Below, in pieces: positions 1-9,300 of a stretch of 64,000 bases of DNA (its first letter is position 1; every line of letters begins with the position of its first letter). Both the position numbers and the translations under genes were made by a program. The notes beneath the pieces are model-generated. The model saw only the letters and a program-made list of their open reading frames with translations. It was not told where the DNA came from and made no database searches. The DNA is from Halobaculum rubrum (GTDB lineage Archaea; Halobacteriota; Halobacteria; Halobacteriales; Haloferacaceae): NCBI RefSeq assembly GCF_019880225.1, contig NZ_CP082284.1, positions 186,001 to 250,000 on the forward strand, read 5' to 3'.

Positions 1-865
1 CAGGATCGACCGCAACGAGCCCGTTGCCGCCGTTTTCCGTCACGCCGAATCCCGCGTCAGTGAGCGACTCGCGGATCGCTTCGAGCGCGTCGCCGTCGGA
101 AACGAGCATCTCGAACTCGGCGAGCCCGGTTCCCGAGGCGGGCTCGCTTCGTCGGTTCCAGGTGTTGAGGCCGACGTGGTGGTGATAACCGTCGGCGGCG
201 AGGAACAGGGCGTCGCCCCCCAAGCGCTGGCGCACGTCGAACCCGGCGGCGTCGACGTAGAACGCCTCGGCAGCATCGAGGCTAGTCGCCTCCAGATGAA
301 CGTGGCCGACAGTCGTGCCGGCGGGTGCGGGGTCGCCGGCGGCGTCCGCGTCGCCCGCGCGGTCCGCGAGAAGCGCGTCCACGTCGAGCGGCAGCGTGTC
401 CATCTGCACCTCGCCGTCCGCTTCCGGCCACTCCTCGCGCGGTCGATCGCGGTACAGTTCGACGCCGTTTCCCTCCGGATCTCGCAGGTACAGCGCCTCG
501 CTGACGCGGTGGTCTGAAGCGCCGGTGAGCCGTGCGCCAGCGTCGCGGATCCGTGCGAGCGCGTCGCCCAGCGCTCCCCGGGACGGAAACAGGAAGGCCG
601 TGTGAAACAGCCCCGCGGCGTTCGACGGCCGAGGGTCGGCGTCGGAGTCCTCCTCGAGAACGAGCAGATCGGCGGGAGCGTCGCCGGCGGAGTCGTCGTC
701 AGCGACGGCGTCGGCGGCGCTTCCGAGAACTGTCCGGCCGTCGCCCCGATCGCGAACGCGGAGGCCGACGACGTCGCGGTAGAACGGGAGGACGGTTTCG
801 AGATCGGAGACGGCGAGCGTGACGCGACCGAGCCGCGTCTCCGCGGGAAGCGAACGGGTTGGCAC
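1..865 (-). CDS. VOC family (glyoxalase/extradiol dioxygenase-like) protein, 3' end outside window
   Basis: The minus-strand reading frame from a GTG at 865 runs off the left edge, so the C-terminal end is missing. It has two vicinal-oxygen-chelate repeats (about residues 10-130 and 155-288), as in CatE-type catechol-2,3-dioxygenases. Visible signatures are GLFHTAFLF in the first repeat, the strand DPEGNGVELYRDRP, and VGHVHLE plus GYHHHVGLNTW in the second. The histidines and the glutamate of VELY are the positions that normally bind Fe(II). GTG 865 was chosen because the in-frame sequence before it (about 10 codons) shows no ATG and the family begins just before the RLGRVTLAVSD strand. The substrate is not predictable: catechol dioxygenase-like or another VOC enzyme. 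Confidence 0.85.
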   Translation of the reverse strand, partial: MPTRSLPAETRLGRVTLAVSDLETVLPFYRDVVGLRVRDRGDGRTVLGSAADAVADDDSAGDAPADLLVLEEDSDADPRPSNAAGLFHTAFLFPSRGALGDALARIRDAGARLTGASDHRVSEALYLRDPEGNGVELYRDRPREEWPEADGEVQMDTLPLDVDALLADRAGDADAAGDPAPAGTTVGHVHLEATSLDAAEAFYVDAAGFDVRQRLGGDALFLAADGYHHHVGLNTWNRRSEPASGTGLAEFEMLVSDGDALEAIRESLTDAGFGVTENGGNGLVAVDP

Positions 866-972
866 GGCGGATCTACTCGACAGGCGACCATAGTCGTGGC
901 GTCGGGGGCGGTTCGATCCGGCGTCACGATCGGTGCGGCGATTCACCCCGCCGGGAGTCGCTCCGGCCTCGG

Positions 973-2148
973 TCACTCCGGCAGCCACGACGCCCGCTGT
1001 GCCAGCACCAGTCCGACCAGCAGCACCACGAGGCCGACCGCGGCGGCGCCGAAGACGGCGTCGTACGCGAAGCCGGCGCCACGGAGCGACCCGACGACCG
1101 AGGAGCCGGTCGCCTGAACGACCATCATCGACGCGGAGTAGACGGCGTACGCCGACCCGCGTGTCGCGTCGGGCAGCGTGTCGAGCAGGTAGGTGTCCAT
1201 CGCCGGGAACAGCGAGTGGATAACGTAGCCCGTGACCGCCGACACGACGAGCAGCGGCACGAGCCCGGAGACGGACACCAGCGCGAACAGGCACACGATG
1301 AACGCCGCGAGAACGCTCAACAGATACGGGACGTGCGGGAACCGGTCGGCGAGCCGCCCGGAGATCAGGAACGCCGGGACGCCGGCCCCGAAGACGACGG
1401 TGAGCGCGTTGCGGGCGACGTTCGGCGCGAGCCCCTTGTCGAGCATGTACAGTTCATAGAAGTTGAACACGCCCTGCCAGACGAAGCCCGCGATCCCGAG
1501 GATGAGCACGCCGGTGAGGATGGTCCGCCACTCGGTTCGGGCGGCGCCGAGCAGGTCTCGGTCCTCCGCGCCGAGCTCGGGGAGGTCGGCGCCACGGGCG
1601 GCGACGAACACCGCGCCGGTGACGGTCGCCGCCGCGACGGCCAGCAGCGCGAAGACGGCGCGCCACCCGGCGAACGACTCGATTCCGAGACCGAGCGCGA
1701 CCGTCGCGAACGGCGCGGCGGAGACGGCGGCCAGTTGACTCGCGGTGCCGTGGATGCCCATGACCCGACCAACCGTTTCGGGGAACAGTTCCGAGACGAG
1801 CGGATTGCCAGCGATGAAGTAGACGCCGGAGGCCAGCCCCATACCGACCGCGGCGATCATCAGCACGTCGATTCCGGGGGCGAACGCCGCGAACGTCGAC
1901 GCCAACGTGAGGACGACCCCGGCGCCGAGGACGACGTAGTGGCGGGGGACTCGGGTGAGCAGCCACCCGGTCGGGAGCCGAGGGGCGGCGCTACCGACCC
2001 ACACGAGCGTGACGAGCAGCCCCGCGGTCGCCTCGCCGATCCCGAAGGTATCGATGAACTCCGACAACAGCGGCGCGAACACGACCCGCGCCATATTGAC
2101 GAGGAACACCGCCCCGCACAGCGTTCCGAACAGCCGTCCCCGTGACAC
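973..2148 (-). CDS. MFS family transporter
   Basis: A 391-residue integral membrane protein with about twelve hydrophobic segments spread over the whole length. It begins MSRGRLFGTLCGAVFLVNMARVV, where the first helix starts almost at once, as in single-domain major facilitator carriers of about 390-400 residues. The loop after helix 2 (GSAAPRLPTGWLLTRVPRHYV) resembles the MFS motif A region with its basic residues. Substrate cannot be inferred. It is divergent from the zinc-finger microprotein at 2282 and is followed by the VOC protein on the same strand about 107 bases downstream, so the two could be co-transcribed. Confidence 0.9.
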   Translation of the reverse strand: MSRGRLFGTLCGAVFLVNMARVVFAPLLSEFIDTFGIGEATAGLLVTLVWVGSAAPRLPTGWLLTRVPRHYVVLGAGVVLTLASTFAAFAPGIDVLMIAAVGMGLASGVYFIAGNPLVSELFPETVGRVMGIHGTASQLAAVSAAPFATVALGLGIESFAGWRAVFALLAVAAATVTGAVFVAARGADLPELGAEDRDLLGAARTEWRTILTGVLILGIAGFVWQGVFNFYELYMLDKGLAPNVARNALTVVFGAGVPAFLISGRLADRFPHVPYLLSVLAAFIVCLFALVSVSGLVPLLVVSAVTGYVIHSLFPAMDTYLLDTLPDATRGSAYAVYSASMMVVQATGSSVVGSLRGAGFAYDAVFGAAAVGLVVLLVGLVLAQRASWLPE

Positions 2149-2281
2149 GGTCCAACGATTTGCGTCTCAAAGCTCAAGCCTTCCGACTCGCCGCCGTCGT
2201 GGGTACGACTCGCAAGCCCCGCCGGACGGCGTGGTCGTCCGCAACGCCGTCCTTTTGGGGCCCCCGCGCCAACTCACGGGT

Positions 2282-2452
2282 ATGAAATCGACTCGTAAGG
2301 GGCTCCGCGAGGGTGAACTGGAGAAGGACAACTACGAACGGCTGGTGTGTGCCGACTGCGGTCAGTCGCTCGCGAGCGAGAACCCGCCTGATGAGGTGTA
2401 CACCATCCGGAGCTGTCAGGACTGCGGACGAGAGTGGAAGGAACTTCGCTGA
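2282..2452 (+). CDS. HVO_0758-like zinc finger microprotein
   Basis: A 56-residue protein starting MKSTRKGLREGELEKD with two cysteine pairs, CADC (Cys23/26) and CQDC (Cys45/48), that form one treble-clef or ribbon-type zinc site, and the end GREWKELR. Length, basic N-terminus and ending match the haloarchaeal one-domain zinc-finger proteins typified by HVO_0758 of Haloferax volcanii. Such proteins are thought to act through protein or nucleic-acid contacts, but the molecular role of this one is unknown. Its ATG lies about 130 bases from the divergent MFS gene; a T-rich stretch (ccttttggggc) sits about 30 bases upstream. Confidence 0.85.
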   Translation: MKSTRKGLREGELEKDNYERLVCADCGQSLASENPPDEVYTIRSCQDCGREWKELR

Positions 2453-2552
2453 CACGACCGATCTCCGACCGCGACGACGACCGACCCGGCCCCTCCACGT
2501 TCGATTCTCCCGTTTTCGACCCCGCTAACGACTTCGGCAAGCGATCCCCTCG

Positions 2553-3653
2553 CTACTCGAACACCGAGTCGAACGCCGACGCGCCCAACGGGTCGAACGT
2601 CCCCGCGGCGACGCTCTCGCGGACGTGTTCGGCCCGGCTACACCCAACGAGCGCCGCGGTCACTGCGGGCGCCGAGCGCGCGAAGTTCAGCGCCCGCTGG
2701 GCCGGCGAGTCCCCGGCCAACCGCGCTTCGACGGACTCGGGGATCGACCCCTCCTTCGTCAGATCCCCCTGCCCGAGGCTGGCGGCGGCGAACACGGACA
2801 ACCCCTCGCGGTGACAGAACTCCAGCGCGCTCACCGGTCCGTCTTCGCCGTCGGGGTCGTGGCGTTCGCGGGTGAACGCGTCGGCCATCCGGACGTTGAA
2901 CGGGAGCTGTACCGCCCGGAGGCCGTGCTCGTCGAGACCGACTCGGTCGGCGGCGGCCTCGGCGCGGGCGAGCACCGCCGCCAGATCGAGGGCGGCGTCG
3001 TGGTCGGCCGGCACGCGGAACGCCTCCCAGGTGGCGACGCCGTATCCGCCGATGTCGCCGGCGGCGCGGCGGTGCTCCAGTGCCTCGAACGCGGCGCCGA
3101 GCTGATCGTAGACGGCCTCGCGCCCGCGTCCCGCGAGCTGCGTCTCGGGGTTGTGGACGTAGTAGCAGTCGATCGAGTCGACGCCGAGCGCGTCCAGCGA
3201 TCGATCCAGCATCGCGTTGAGGAACCCGGGCGCGATGCAGTGACTTCCCCGCGCCAGGTCCGCGGGGTCGACGAGGCCGGCGTCGACGAATCGCTCGCGG
3301 ACGTACTCACTCGGATCGTCGGGGCGCTCTCTCTCGAACGGGAGGAAGCCCGCCTTGCTCGCGACGACGACGTGGTCGCGGTCGACGGTCGACTCGCGAA
3401 GCGCCTCTCCGACGACGCGCTCGGACCGTCCGCACCGATAGTTGCTCGCGGTATCGACGAGGTTGACCCCCGCTTCCAGTCCCGCGACTATCGCCTCGCG
3501 GTAGCCGTCGTCGACGGCGTCCGTGGGATCGCCCAGGTACGTGCCGAGGCCGACGCTGGAAACGACGCCGGGGCCGAACCGGCGGAAGTAGGTGCGACCG
3601 AAGCGGTCGCCGAAGCGGTCGCGGTACGCCCACGTTCCGCTGGAGGTTGCCAT
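2553..3653 (-). CDS. aldo/keto reductase
   Basis: A 366-residue NAD(P)H-dependent oxidoreductase of the aldo/keto reductase (TIM-barrel) family. The catalytic tetrad is complete: Asp67 and Tyr72 in VDTASNYRCGRSE, Lys100 in VVVASKAGF, and His167 in DCYYVHNPETQ. The C-terminal part (NFARSAPAVTAALVGCSRAEHV) is the cofactor-phosphate-binding region. It belongs to the longer subgroup, which carries a roughly 40-residue insertion between the Lys and His positions (RERPDDPSEYVRERF onward). The physiological carbonyl substrate is unknown. It lies downstream of the DHH protein on the same strand with a gap of about 60 bases and may share its transcript. Confidence 0.93.
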   Translation of the reverse strand: MATSSGTWAYRDRFGDRFGRTYFRRFGPGVVSSVGLGTYLGDPTDAVDDGYREAIVAGLEAGVNLVDTASNYRCGRSERVVGEALRESTVDRDHVVVASKAGFLPFERERPDDPSEYVRERFVDAGLVDPADLARGSHCIAPGFLNAMLDRSLDALGVDSIDCYYVHNPETQLAGRGREAVYDQLGAAFEALEHRRAAGDIGGYGVATWEAFRVPADHDAALDLAAVLARAEAAADRVGLDEHGLRAVQLPFNVRMADAFTRERHDPDGEDGPVSALEFCHREGLSVFAAASLGQGDLTKEGSIPESVEARLAGDSPAQRALNFARSAPAVTAALVGCSRAEHVRESVAAGTFDPLGASAFDSVFE

Positions 3654-3714
3654 GTCGGGCGGTCCGGGCCGAGCGAGAAAAGGGCTGCCGGACGGGCGTC
3701 GGTTCTCGCTCCCC

Positions 3715-4881
3715 TCAGCGCTCCCCGTCCATCGCGTCGAACAGCCGGTCGATCAGTTCCGTCCGGCCGAGGACGGGGACGTCCTCGCTCCCGTCGGCCG
3801 TGATCTGTGGCCCGATCTGGCCGCCGCCCATCCGGGCGTGCCCGCCGGCAGAGGCGTCGTTCGCGTCGCTGACAGCCGCCTCCAACGCCCGTCCCATGTG
3901 GACGCGGTCGTCGCGCGAGCGCCCCGAGAGATGGATCGTCCCCTCCCGTTCGCCGAGGACGACGACCGCCGTCACCCCCTCGAGGCCGACGAGTTCGTCG
4001 GCCGCCTGCGGGATGGTGTCGGCGCTGGAGACGCGCCCCACGTCGCTGACGGCGAAGGAGCCGCGGACCTCCCGGCCGGCGATCGCGCGCGCTTTCACGT
4101 CGAGCGCCTCGGTGCTGACGGCCGGGTCCGCGATCCGTTCGAGGGTGTCCTCGTCGACGCCCGGCTGAAGGTACGCCCCCGCAGCGAAGTCGGCCGCGGA
4201 CGCTCCTCTCGTCAGCCGGTTCGTGTCCGAGACGATGCCGTACAGCAGGCCGGTCGCCGTGCGCGTCGAAAGGGTGGCTCCGGTCACCTCCGTCTCGTGG
4301 GCGTCCGGCGGGATCGGCGTCGCGCCGGTGTCGCGGAAGTACTCCGCGAGGATGCTCGCGGACGCGCCGTAGTCGGTACGAACGTCGGTGTACGCCTCGC
4401 CGCCGCCCTCCCCGGGGTGGTGGTCGACGACCGCGAACGGGAGCACGCCGTCGGCGCCCGCGAACCCGCGCGGGGCGTTGTGGTCGACGAGGACGACCGC
4501 CTCGGCGGCCAGGTCCGAGACGTGGTCGATCCGGTCCAACTCCACGTCGAGGACGGTCCGAAACGCGCGGTTCTCCTGGCGGCGCACCTGGCCAGTGTAC
4601 TGGACGATCGCGTCGGTGTCGACGCTCTCGGCGAGTTCGGCGACGGCGATGCCGGCGGCCATCGCGTCCCCGTCCGGATTCGGGTGCAAGAGCACGCTGA
4701 TCGACTCTCGCCCGGCCAGCAGCGCCCGGAACCGCTCGCCCGGCGCCCGACGAAGTCGTCGGTACAGCGCAAGCGCGGCGACGAGCGTGAGAGCGCCGCC
4801 GGCGACGGCGACCACCAGCCGCGGGTTGGCGGTCAGCGCGTCCCACCCCGCCCGGATGGCTCGCGTGCTCACCTGTGCCAT
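3715..4881 (-). CDS. membrane-anchored DHH-DHHA1 family phosphoesterase
   Basis: A 388-residue protein with one N-terminal membrane helix (about 21-41), then a DHH domain with motifs LLHPNPDGDA (His66, Asp70, Asp72), LVDHN (Asp133) and VVDHHP (Asp153-His154-His155), and a C-terminal DHHA1 domain ending in GGHARMGGGQIG. All Mn-binding residues are present, so it should be an active phosphodiesterase on short oligonucleotides or a cyclic dinucleotide; which one cannot be decided. The start at 4881 (MAQVSTRAIRAGW) is preferred over an in-frame ATG at 4905 because a catatg TATA-like element lies about 25 bases upstream of 4881. It follows the SDR gene by about 40 bases. Confidence 0.88.
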   Translation of the reverse strand: MAQVSTRAIRAGWDALTANPRLVVAVAGGALTLVAALALYRRLRRAPGERFRALLAGRESISVLLHPNPDGDAMAAGIAVAELAESVDTDAIVQYTGQVRRQENRAFRTVLDVELDRIDHVSDLAAEAVVLVDHNAPRGFAGADGVLPFAVVDHHPGEGGGEAYTDVRTDYGASASILAEYFRDTGATPIPPDAHETEVTGATLSTRTATGLLYGIVSDTNRLTRGASAADFAAGAYLQPGVDEDTLERIADPAVSTEALDVKARAIAGREVRGSFAVSDVGRVSSADTIPQAADELVGLEGVTAVVVLGEREGTIHLSGRSRDDRVHMGRALEAAVSDANDASAGGHARMGGGQIGPQITADGSEDVPVLGRTELIDRLFDAMDGER

Positions 4882-4900
4882 AGCGGCGCTATTTGGGCCC

Positions 4901-4910
4901 ACCATATGAA
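4901..4910 (-). promoter_or_regulatory. TATA-like element for the DHH phosphoesterase gene
   Basis: An AT-rich ttcatatggt stretch on the minus strand is centred about 25 bases upstream of the ATG at 4881. That is the distance expected for a leaderless haloarchaeal transcript and it supports the shorter start. It lies within the short gap after the SDR stop codon at 4923. Confidence 0.4.
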
Positions 4911-4922
4911 GGTACTAGTCCC

Positions 4923-5813
4923 TTACTCGTCGCGATACGCCTCGACCGCCGCCCGGTATCCGCTCCGATACGTGGGATACGTAAACTGGTATCCGAGCGT
5001 CCGGAGGCGGTCGTTCGAACAGCGCTTGCTCGTACGGACCCGACGTTCGGCCGCCGTCGAGAGGTCGCCCGCGGCGATTCGTTCCTCCTTGGTGCGCGTT
5101 TCGGGCCGCTCGACGCCGCACTCGTCGGCGAGCCAGTCGGCGAACGTCCACTTGTCGGCGGGCTCGTCGTCGACGACGAGGACGGTCCCGTCGCGCGCGA
5201 GGTCGTCCGAGAGGAGGAACCGCACGGCGCCCGCGGCGTCGTCGCGGTGGACCATGTTCAGATATCCCGCGGTTACCGGCCCGTCCAGGTACCGCTCCAG
5301 TCGATAGCGGTCCGGACCGTAGAGGCCGGCGAACCGGGCGACGGTGCCGTCGATGCCGACCGCGGCCGCCTCCTCGCGGGCGACGCGCTCGGCCTCGGCG
5401 AGCACGCGGGTCTTGTCGGTGGTCGGGTCCAGCGGTGTCTCCTCGTCGACCCAGTCGCCGCCGTGGTCGCCGTACACTCCGGTGCTGGAGGTGTACACGA
5501 GTCGGTCCGGCGGAGCCTCACGAGCGTCGTACTCGCGGATCACGTTCCGCAGCCCCTTGACGTACACCGAACGGGCGGCGTCGGCGCCGCGGCCGCCGGA
5601 GCTGGCGGCGAACACGACGGCGTCCGTGTCGGGCAGTGCCGCAAGCGAGTCGGGGTCGGTCGCGTCGGCGGCGACGGCCGTCGCGCCGACCGCCTCGACG
5701 GCGTCCAGCCCCGACTGTGATCGACGAACGCCGACGACCGCGTGGCCGTCCGCGAGCAGTTGGCGCGCGAGTTCGAGTCCGACGTAGCCGCAGCCGATGA
5801 TCGTGACGTGCAT
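4923..5813 (-). CDS. SDR-family NAD(P)-dependent epimerase/oxidoreductase
   Basis: A 296-residue extended short-chain dehydrogenase/reductase-like protein. It opens with a Rossmann fold and glycine motif MHVTIIGCGYVGLELARQL (residues 7-14), has the strand LVYTSSTGVYGD that carries the catalytic Ser/Thr and Tyr, and a later NMVHRDDAAGAVRFLL segment typical of nucleoside-diphosphate-sugar-epimerase-like proteins of the YeeZ type. The usual Tyr-x3-Lys is not obvious, as in many atypical members. Substrate unknown. On the minus strand it precedes the DHH phosphoesterase. Confidence 0.87.
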   Translation of the reverse strand: MHVTIIGCGYVGLELARQLLADGHAVVGVRRSQSGLDAVEAVGATAVAADATDPDSLAALPDTDAVVFAASSGGRGADAARSVYVKGLRNVIREYDAREAPPDRLVYTSSTGVYGDHGGDWVDEETPLDPTTDKTRVLAEAERVAREEAAAVGIDGTVARFAGLYGPDRYRLERYLDGPVTAGYLNMVHRDDAAGAVRFLLSDDLARDGTVLVVDDEPADKWTFADWLADECGVERPETRTKEERIAAGDLSTAAERRVRTSKRCSNDRLRTLGYQFTYPTYRSGYRAAVEAYRDE

Positions 5814-5847
5814 GGGGGGATCAGTTGAGTTGGAGTCGAGTGGGCGA

Positions 5848-6282
5848 TCAGGGCGTCCGGTCGATCATGAGCGCCTGGATGTCTGCCAGTTCGCCGAGGG
5901 TGAGCCGGGTCCGACCTTCGAGCGCCTGTTGGACCTCCTGTCCGGTGAGGTCGGCGTCGATCTCGGCGGCGATCGTGTCCACGTCGAGGATGGCTGTCAC
6001 CATCTCCATCATCAGGTGGTCGCGCACCTCGTATGCGATGTCGTCCGCGGGAACCCCCTCGTGAAGTTCGAGAACCGCCGCGGCGTCGGTGAGTCGGACG
6101 GTCGCGAGCGCGTCGGTGTCGCCGGCGGCCATCGCGGCGACGACCGACTCGTCGACGCCGGTTTCGTCGGCCACCGCGGCCGGATCGGCGTCGTCGAGCG
6201 CTCCCGCCAACTCCCCCGCGTACGAATCGAGCAGGTCCCCCGGTGTCGCCCCGTCCGGATCCGCGAGGGCGTCGTAGAGCAT
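5848..6282 (-). CDS. DUF5791-like haloarchaeal protein
   Basis: A 144-residue soluble, strongly acidic and mostly helical protein starting MLYDALADPDGATPGDLLDSY. The conserved second half (EVRDHLMMEMVTAILDVDTI, then LTGQEVQQALEGRTRLTLGEL) matches my memory of the haloarchaea-specific DUF5791 family, though I could not search for it. The ends of the protein resemble small helix-turn-helix units (DETGVDESVVAAMAAGD; LTLGELADIQALM), so a regulatory role is possible but unproven. It sits between the SDR gene and the end of the pilus-like cluster on the same strand. Confidence 0.8.
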   Translation of the reverse strand: MLYDALADPDGATPGDLLDSYAGELAGALDDADPAAVADETGVDESVVAAMAAGDTDALATVRLTDAAAVLELHEGVPADDIAYEVRDHLMMEMVTAILDVDTIAAEIDADLTGQEVQQALEGRTRLTLGELADIQALMIDRTP

Positions 6283-6316
6283 ACCCTCCCTCCCGCCCGC
6301 GACGGCAAAACCGTTG

Positions 6317-9300
6317 TCACTCCCCGCCCGGAGGCGGACAGCCGGGAGCTTCGGCCGCCGCCGCGGTTCCGCTACCGTCCGGCACAGTCGGGCACGGCCA
6401 CTCCGGCGATCGCTCGTCCGCGTTCCCGTCCACGTCGCCGACGCCGGACGGTCCGGCCGGAACGACGACTACGACCACCGTCCAGGTCCGGAACGCGACG
6501 CGCTCGCTTCGGCCGAGTCGTTCGACTGTCCCGTCACCGTCCACGTCGATCGTTACGGTTCGGCCGTCGCGAACGTACCGGACCTGACTGACACCGCCGT
6601 CGGGGTCGCCGCCGGGGGCGGCAACTTCGAACCGGGGATACGCGCCGGCGACTTCCACGTCCCAGACGTTCACCGTCGCGTACCAGTAGCCGGGGACGGG
6701 CGCGACCGGGAGCCCCGCGAGGACCGGTCCGAGCTTCCCCTTGCCGTACCGCTTGTGGAGGCGCTCGGTGGCGTTGTCACCCGCTCGCTTCGCCGCGGTG
6801 CGCAGTTCAGCGCGCCGCGCCGCCCGCGTCTCGTCTACGACGCCCGCGCTGATCGACGCGGGGACCGCGACGCTGGCGTCGGTCGCCGCGTCCGCGGTCT
6901 CGACGCGCAGCCGGAGCGCCAACCGGTCCCTGTCGGCCTCGCCCCAGTCGTCGGCGCGGGCGGTCGCGGCCCGTGCGACGGCGGCGGCGTAGGACCCGTC
7001 GACGATCGCCGCCGTCCGCGCTCCCGGCGACGGCCACCGACGGTTCGCGGCGCGAATCGCGGCGGCCCGCTCGCGACGGGCGAGATCCGTCCGGCGGTCG
7101 AGCACCGCGAGCGCGCGCGAGTCGACAACTCGAAGCTCGTCGGCGACCCGCCGGCGCAGCGTCGCCCGCGCGCGGTCCTCGTCCGACCCCGGAGCCGCGC
7201 TCGCGTTCGTCGCCGCGGCCGTCCGGTTCGCAGCGACGAGCGCCCGCCCAGCTTCAGGGAGCGACGCGGTGCGCTGCGCGGGGAGCGCGGCGTCAGTGAC
7301 TGTGTCCGCTGCGTCGCCGGTGGGAACGGCAAACAGGTTCGTGTTACGCGCGACGAGCGGATGAACCGGCTCCCCGGGCGTCACCGACGCGACGTGATCG
7401 GCGCCGACGGCCGTGACCGGGAGATACCCCGGCGTTCCCTGCGGGGTGAACACCACTTCGCCGGCGCGCCACCGCCCCGCCGGCGCCGGCTCCGGCTCAG
7501 TCGCGTCGGCCGCGATCCGTGCGAGCTCGTCGATCCGTCCGTCAGCGTTCCCTCGTACCTGTCGGATCTGTTCGAGATAGGCGTCGTTGCGCGCGGCCGA
7601 GCTCTCGGATCGGGCGTCGAGTTCCGCGAGCACCGCGTCGACGTACGCAGCTCTGGCGGCCACCCGCGCCCGGTCGGCGGCGCCGTCGTACGTCCCCGGA
7701 GAGTCGACGAGTGTGTCCCGCCGTTGTCTGATTACAGCAGCCAGCCGTCGGGCGGCGTTCGCCCCTCCGGCGGCGACCTCGGAACGCGGAACGAGGACGG
7801 AGATACCCCGGACGCGTTCGCGGAGGGCCGCCACGTCGCGGTACACCCAGTCGTCGAGGCGATCCGGTCTGTCGCCGTAGAGAACCGTACGGTCCACAGT
7901 CTCGCCCGGTCTCGAGTCGTCCTCGGCGATCGACCGGACCGCGGCCCGTGCCTCGCGGTCGGCGGCGCCGGCGGGAAGTAGCTCGGCTCGCGCGGCCGCC
8001 GGTGTGTCCGCGAGGTTCGGCCCGTCGACGGCGCCGCCGCGAACGAACACCGGCTCGGTCGGTCGTGCGGGGCCGGCCGACGGGGCATGCTCGATCGACA
8101 CCGCGATCCGCACCTCGTACCGGTCGGTCCACGTCGCCGTCGTCGTCCGAAAGGAGCCGTTAGCTATCCATCGTCTCGTCACACGGTGTCTGACGGCGAC
8201 CGTCCGCCGTTCGTCGGCGACCGAGCGGGACGACGACGCGGAGTGCGGCGAGGACGACGAACGCGACGGCGTGGAGCCCGATTCCCGGTCGACGATGACG
8301 ACCCGCTCGTCGGTCCGCGCCGAGAGGAGCGTCCAGTTGGGACCGGGCGGGGACGCCGACGGTCGCCGTGAGCGGGCGACCGACTCTACGGTCACGCTGC
8401 GGACCGCCTCGGCGCGGTAGGCGTCGCGGACCACGGCGTCGAAGCCCCGAGGGGAGTCGTCGTCGATGAACTCGAGGAAGGCCCGATCCGCGGTGGCGTT
8501 CACGCCAACGCGGAAACCATCAGCGCCGGCGGCTCCGGCGGCGCCGCCGCTCGGGTCCCACCGGCTGTCGTTCGCGGACGCGGTCGATGACGGTCCGCCC
8601 GCGCCCGCTCCGATAGCGGACGTGCTCGCGTCGAGGACACGACCGGTCCACGACGGCCCGCTCTCCATCGCCGGCGTGAGCAGGTCCCGTGCTCCGACGC
8701 GACCGGTCGCCCTGATCAACGCGGCGCGGCCCGCCGGGTCGCTGTGGCCGTACGTCGCACCCTGCGCGCGCAACGCCGCGGCGTTCGTCGACAGCTCCAC
8801 GTGGCGGGCGGCGAGCACGTTCGAGATCGGCGCGCCGAGGTACTGTCCGGTGCCGCGAGCCTGCGCGACCGACCACAGGCGCCACGTGAGCGCACGGCCC
8901 AGTCCCGGTCCCTGGAAGGGGGAGCGGTTCAGCCGCGTCTCGTACGCGACCGTGCGGTCGTGCATCGCGAGGACGGGCACCGCCACCGCGACGGTGTAGT
9001 TCACCCGACGCGTCGCGACGGCGTCGCCCCCGCGGGTCGCGGTGAGCGTCACGTTCCGGACGGTGACGCGCATCGCGGTTCCGTTCGCGAGCGACGCGAC
9101 CGAGACGCGCTCGATGGCGGCCCGCGTGTCGTTCGGGGACTCGACCGCCGGGAGCGACGCGGTCGCCGTCACCCCGCCGGCGTCGGTCCGCGCGTCGGCC
9201 AGCGCATCGGCGACCGCCAGCGAGATCCGCAGCCGAAGCGCGTCCCGGAACGGCCGGTGGGGATCGAGGGCGCGTCCAGCCGTCGTGTTCGCGGGCGCCG

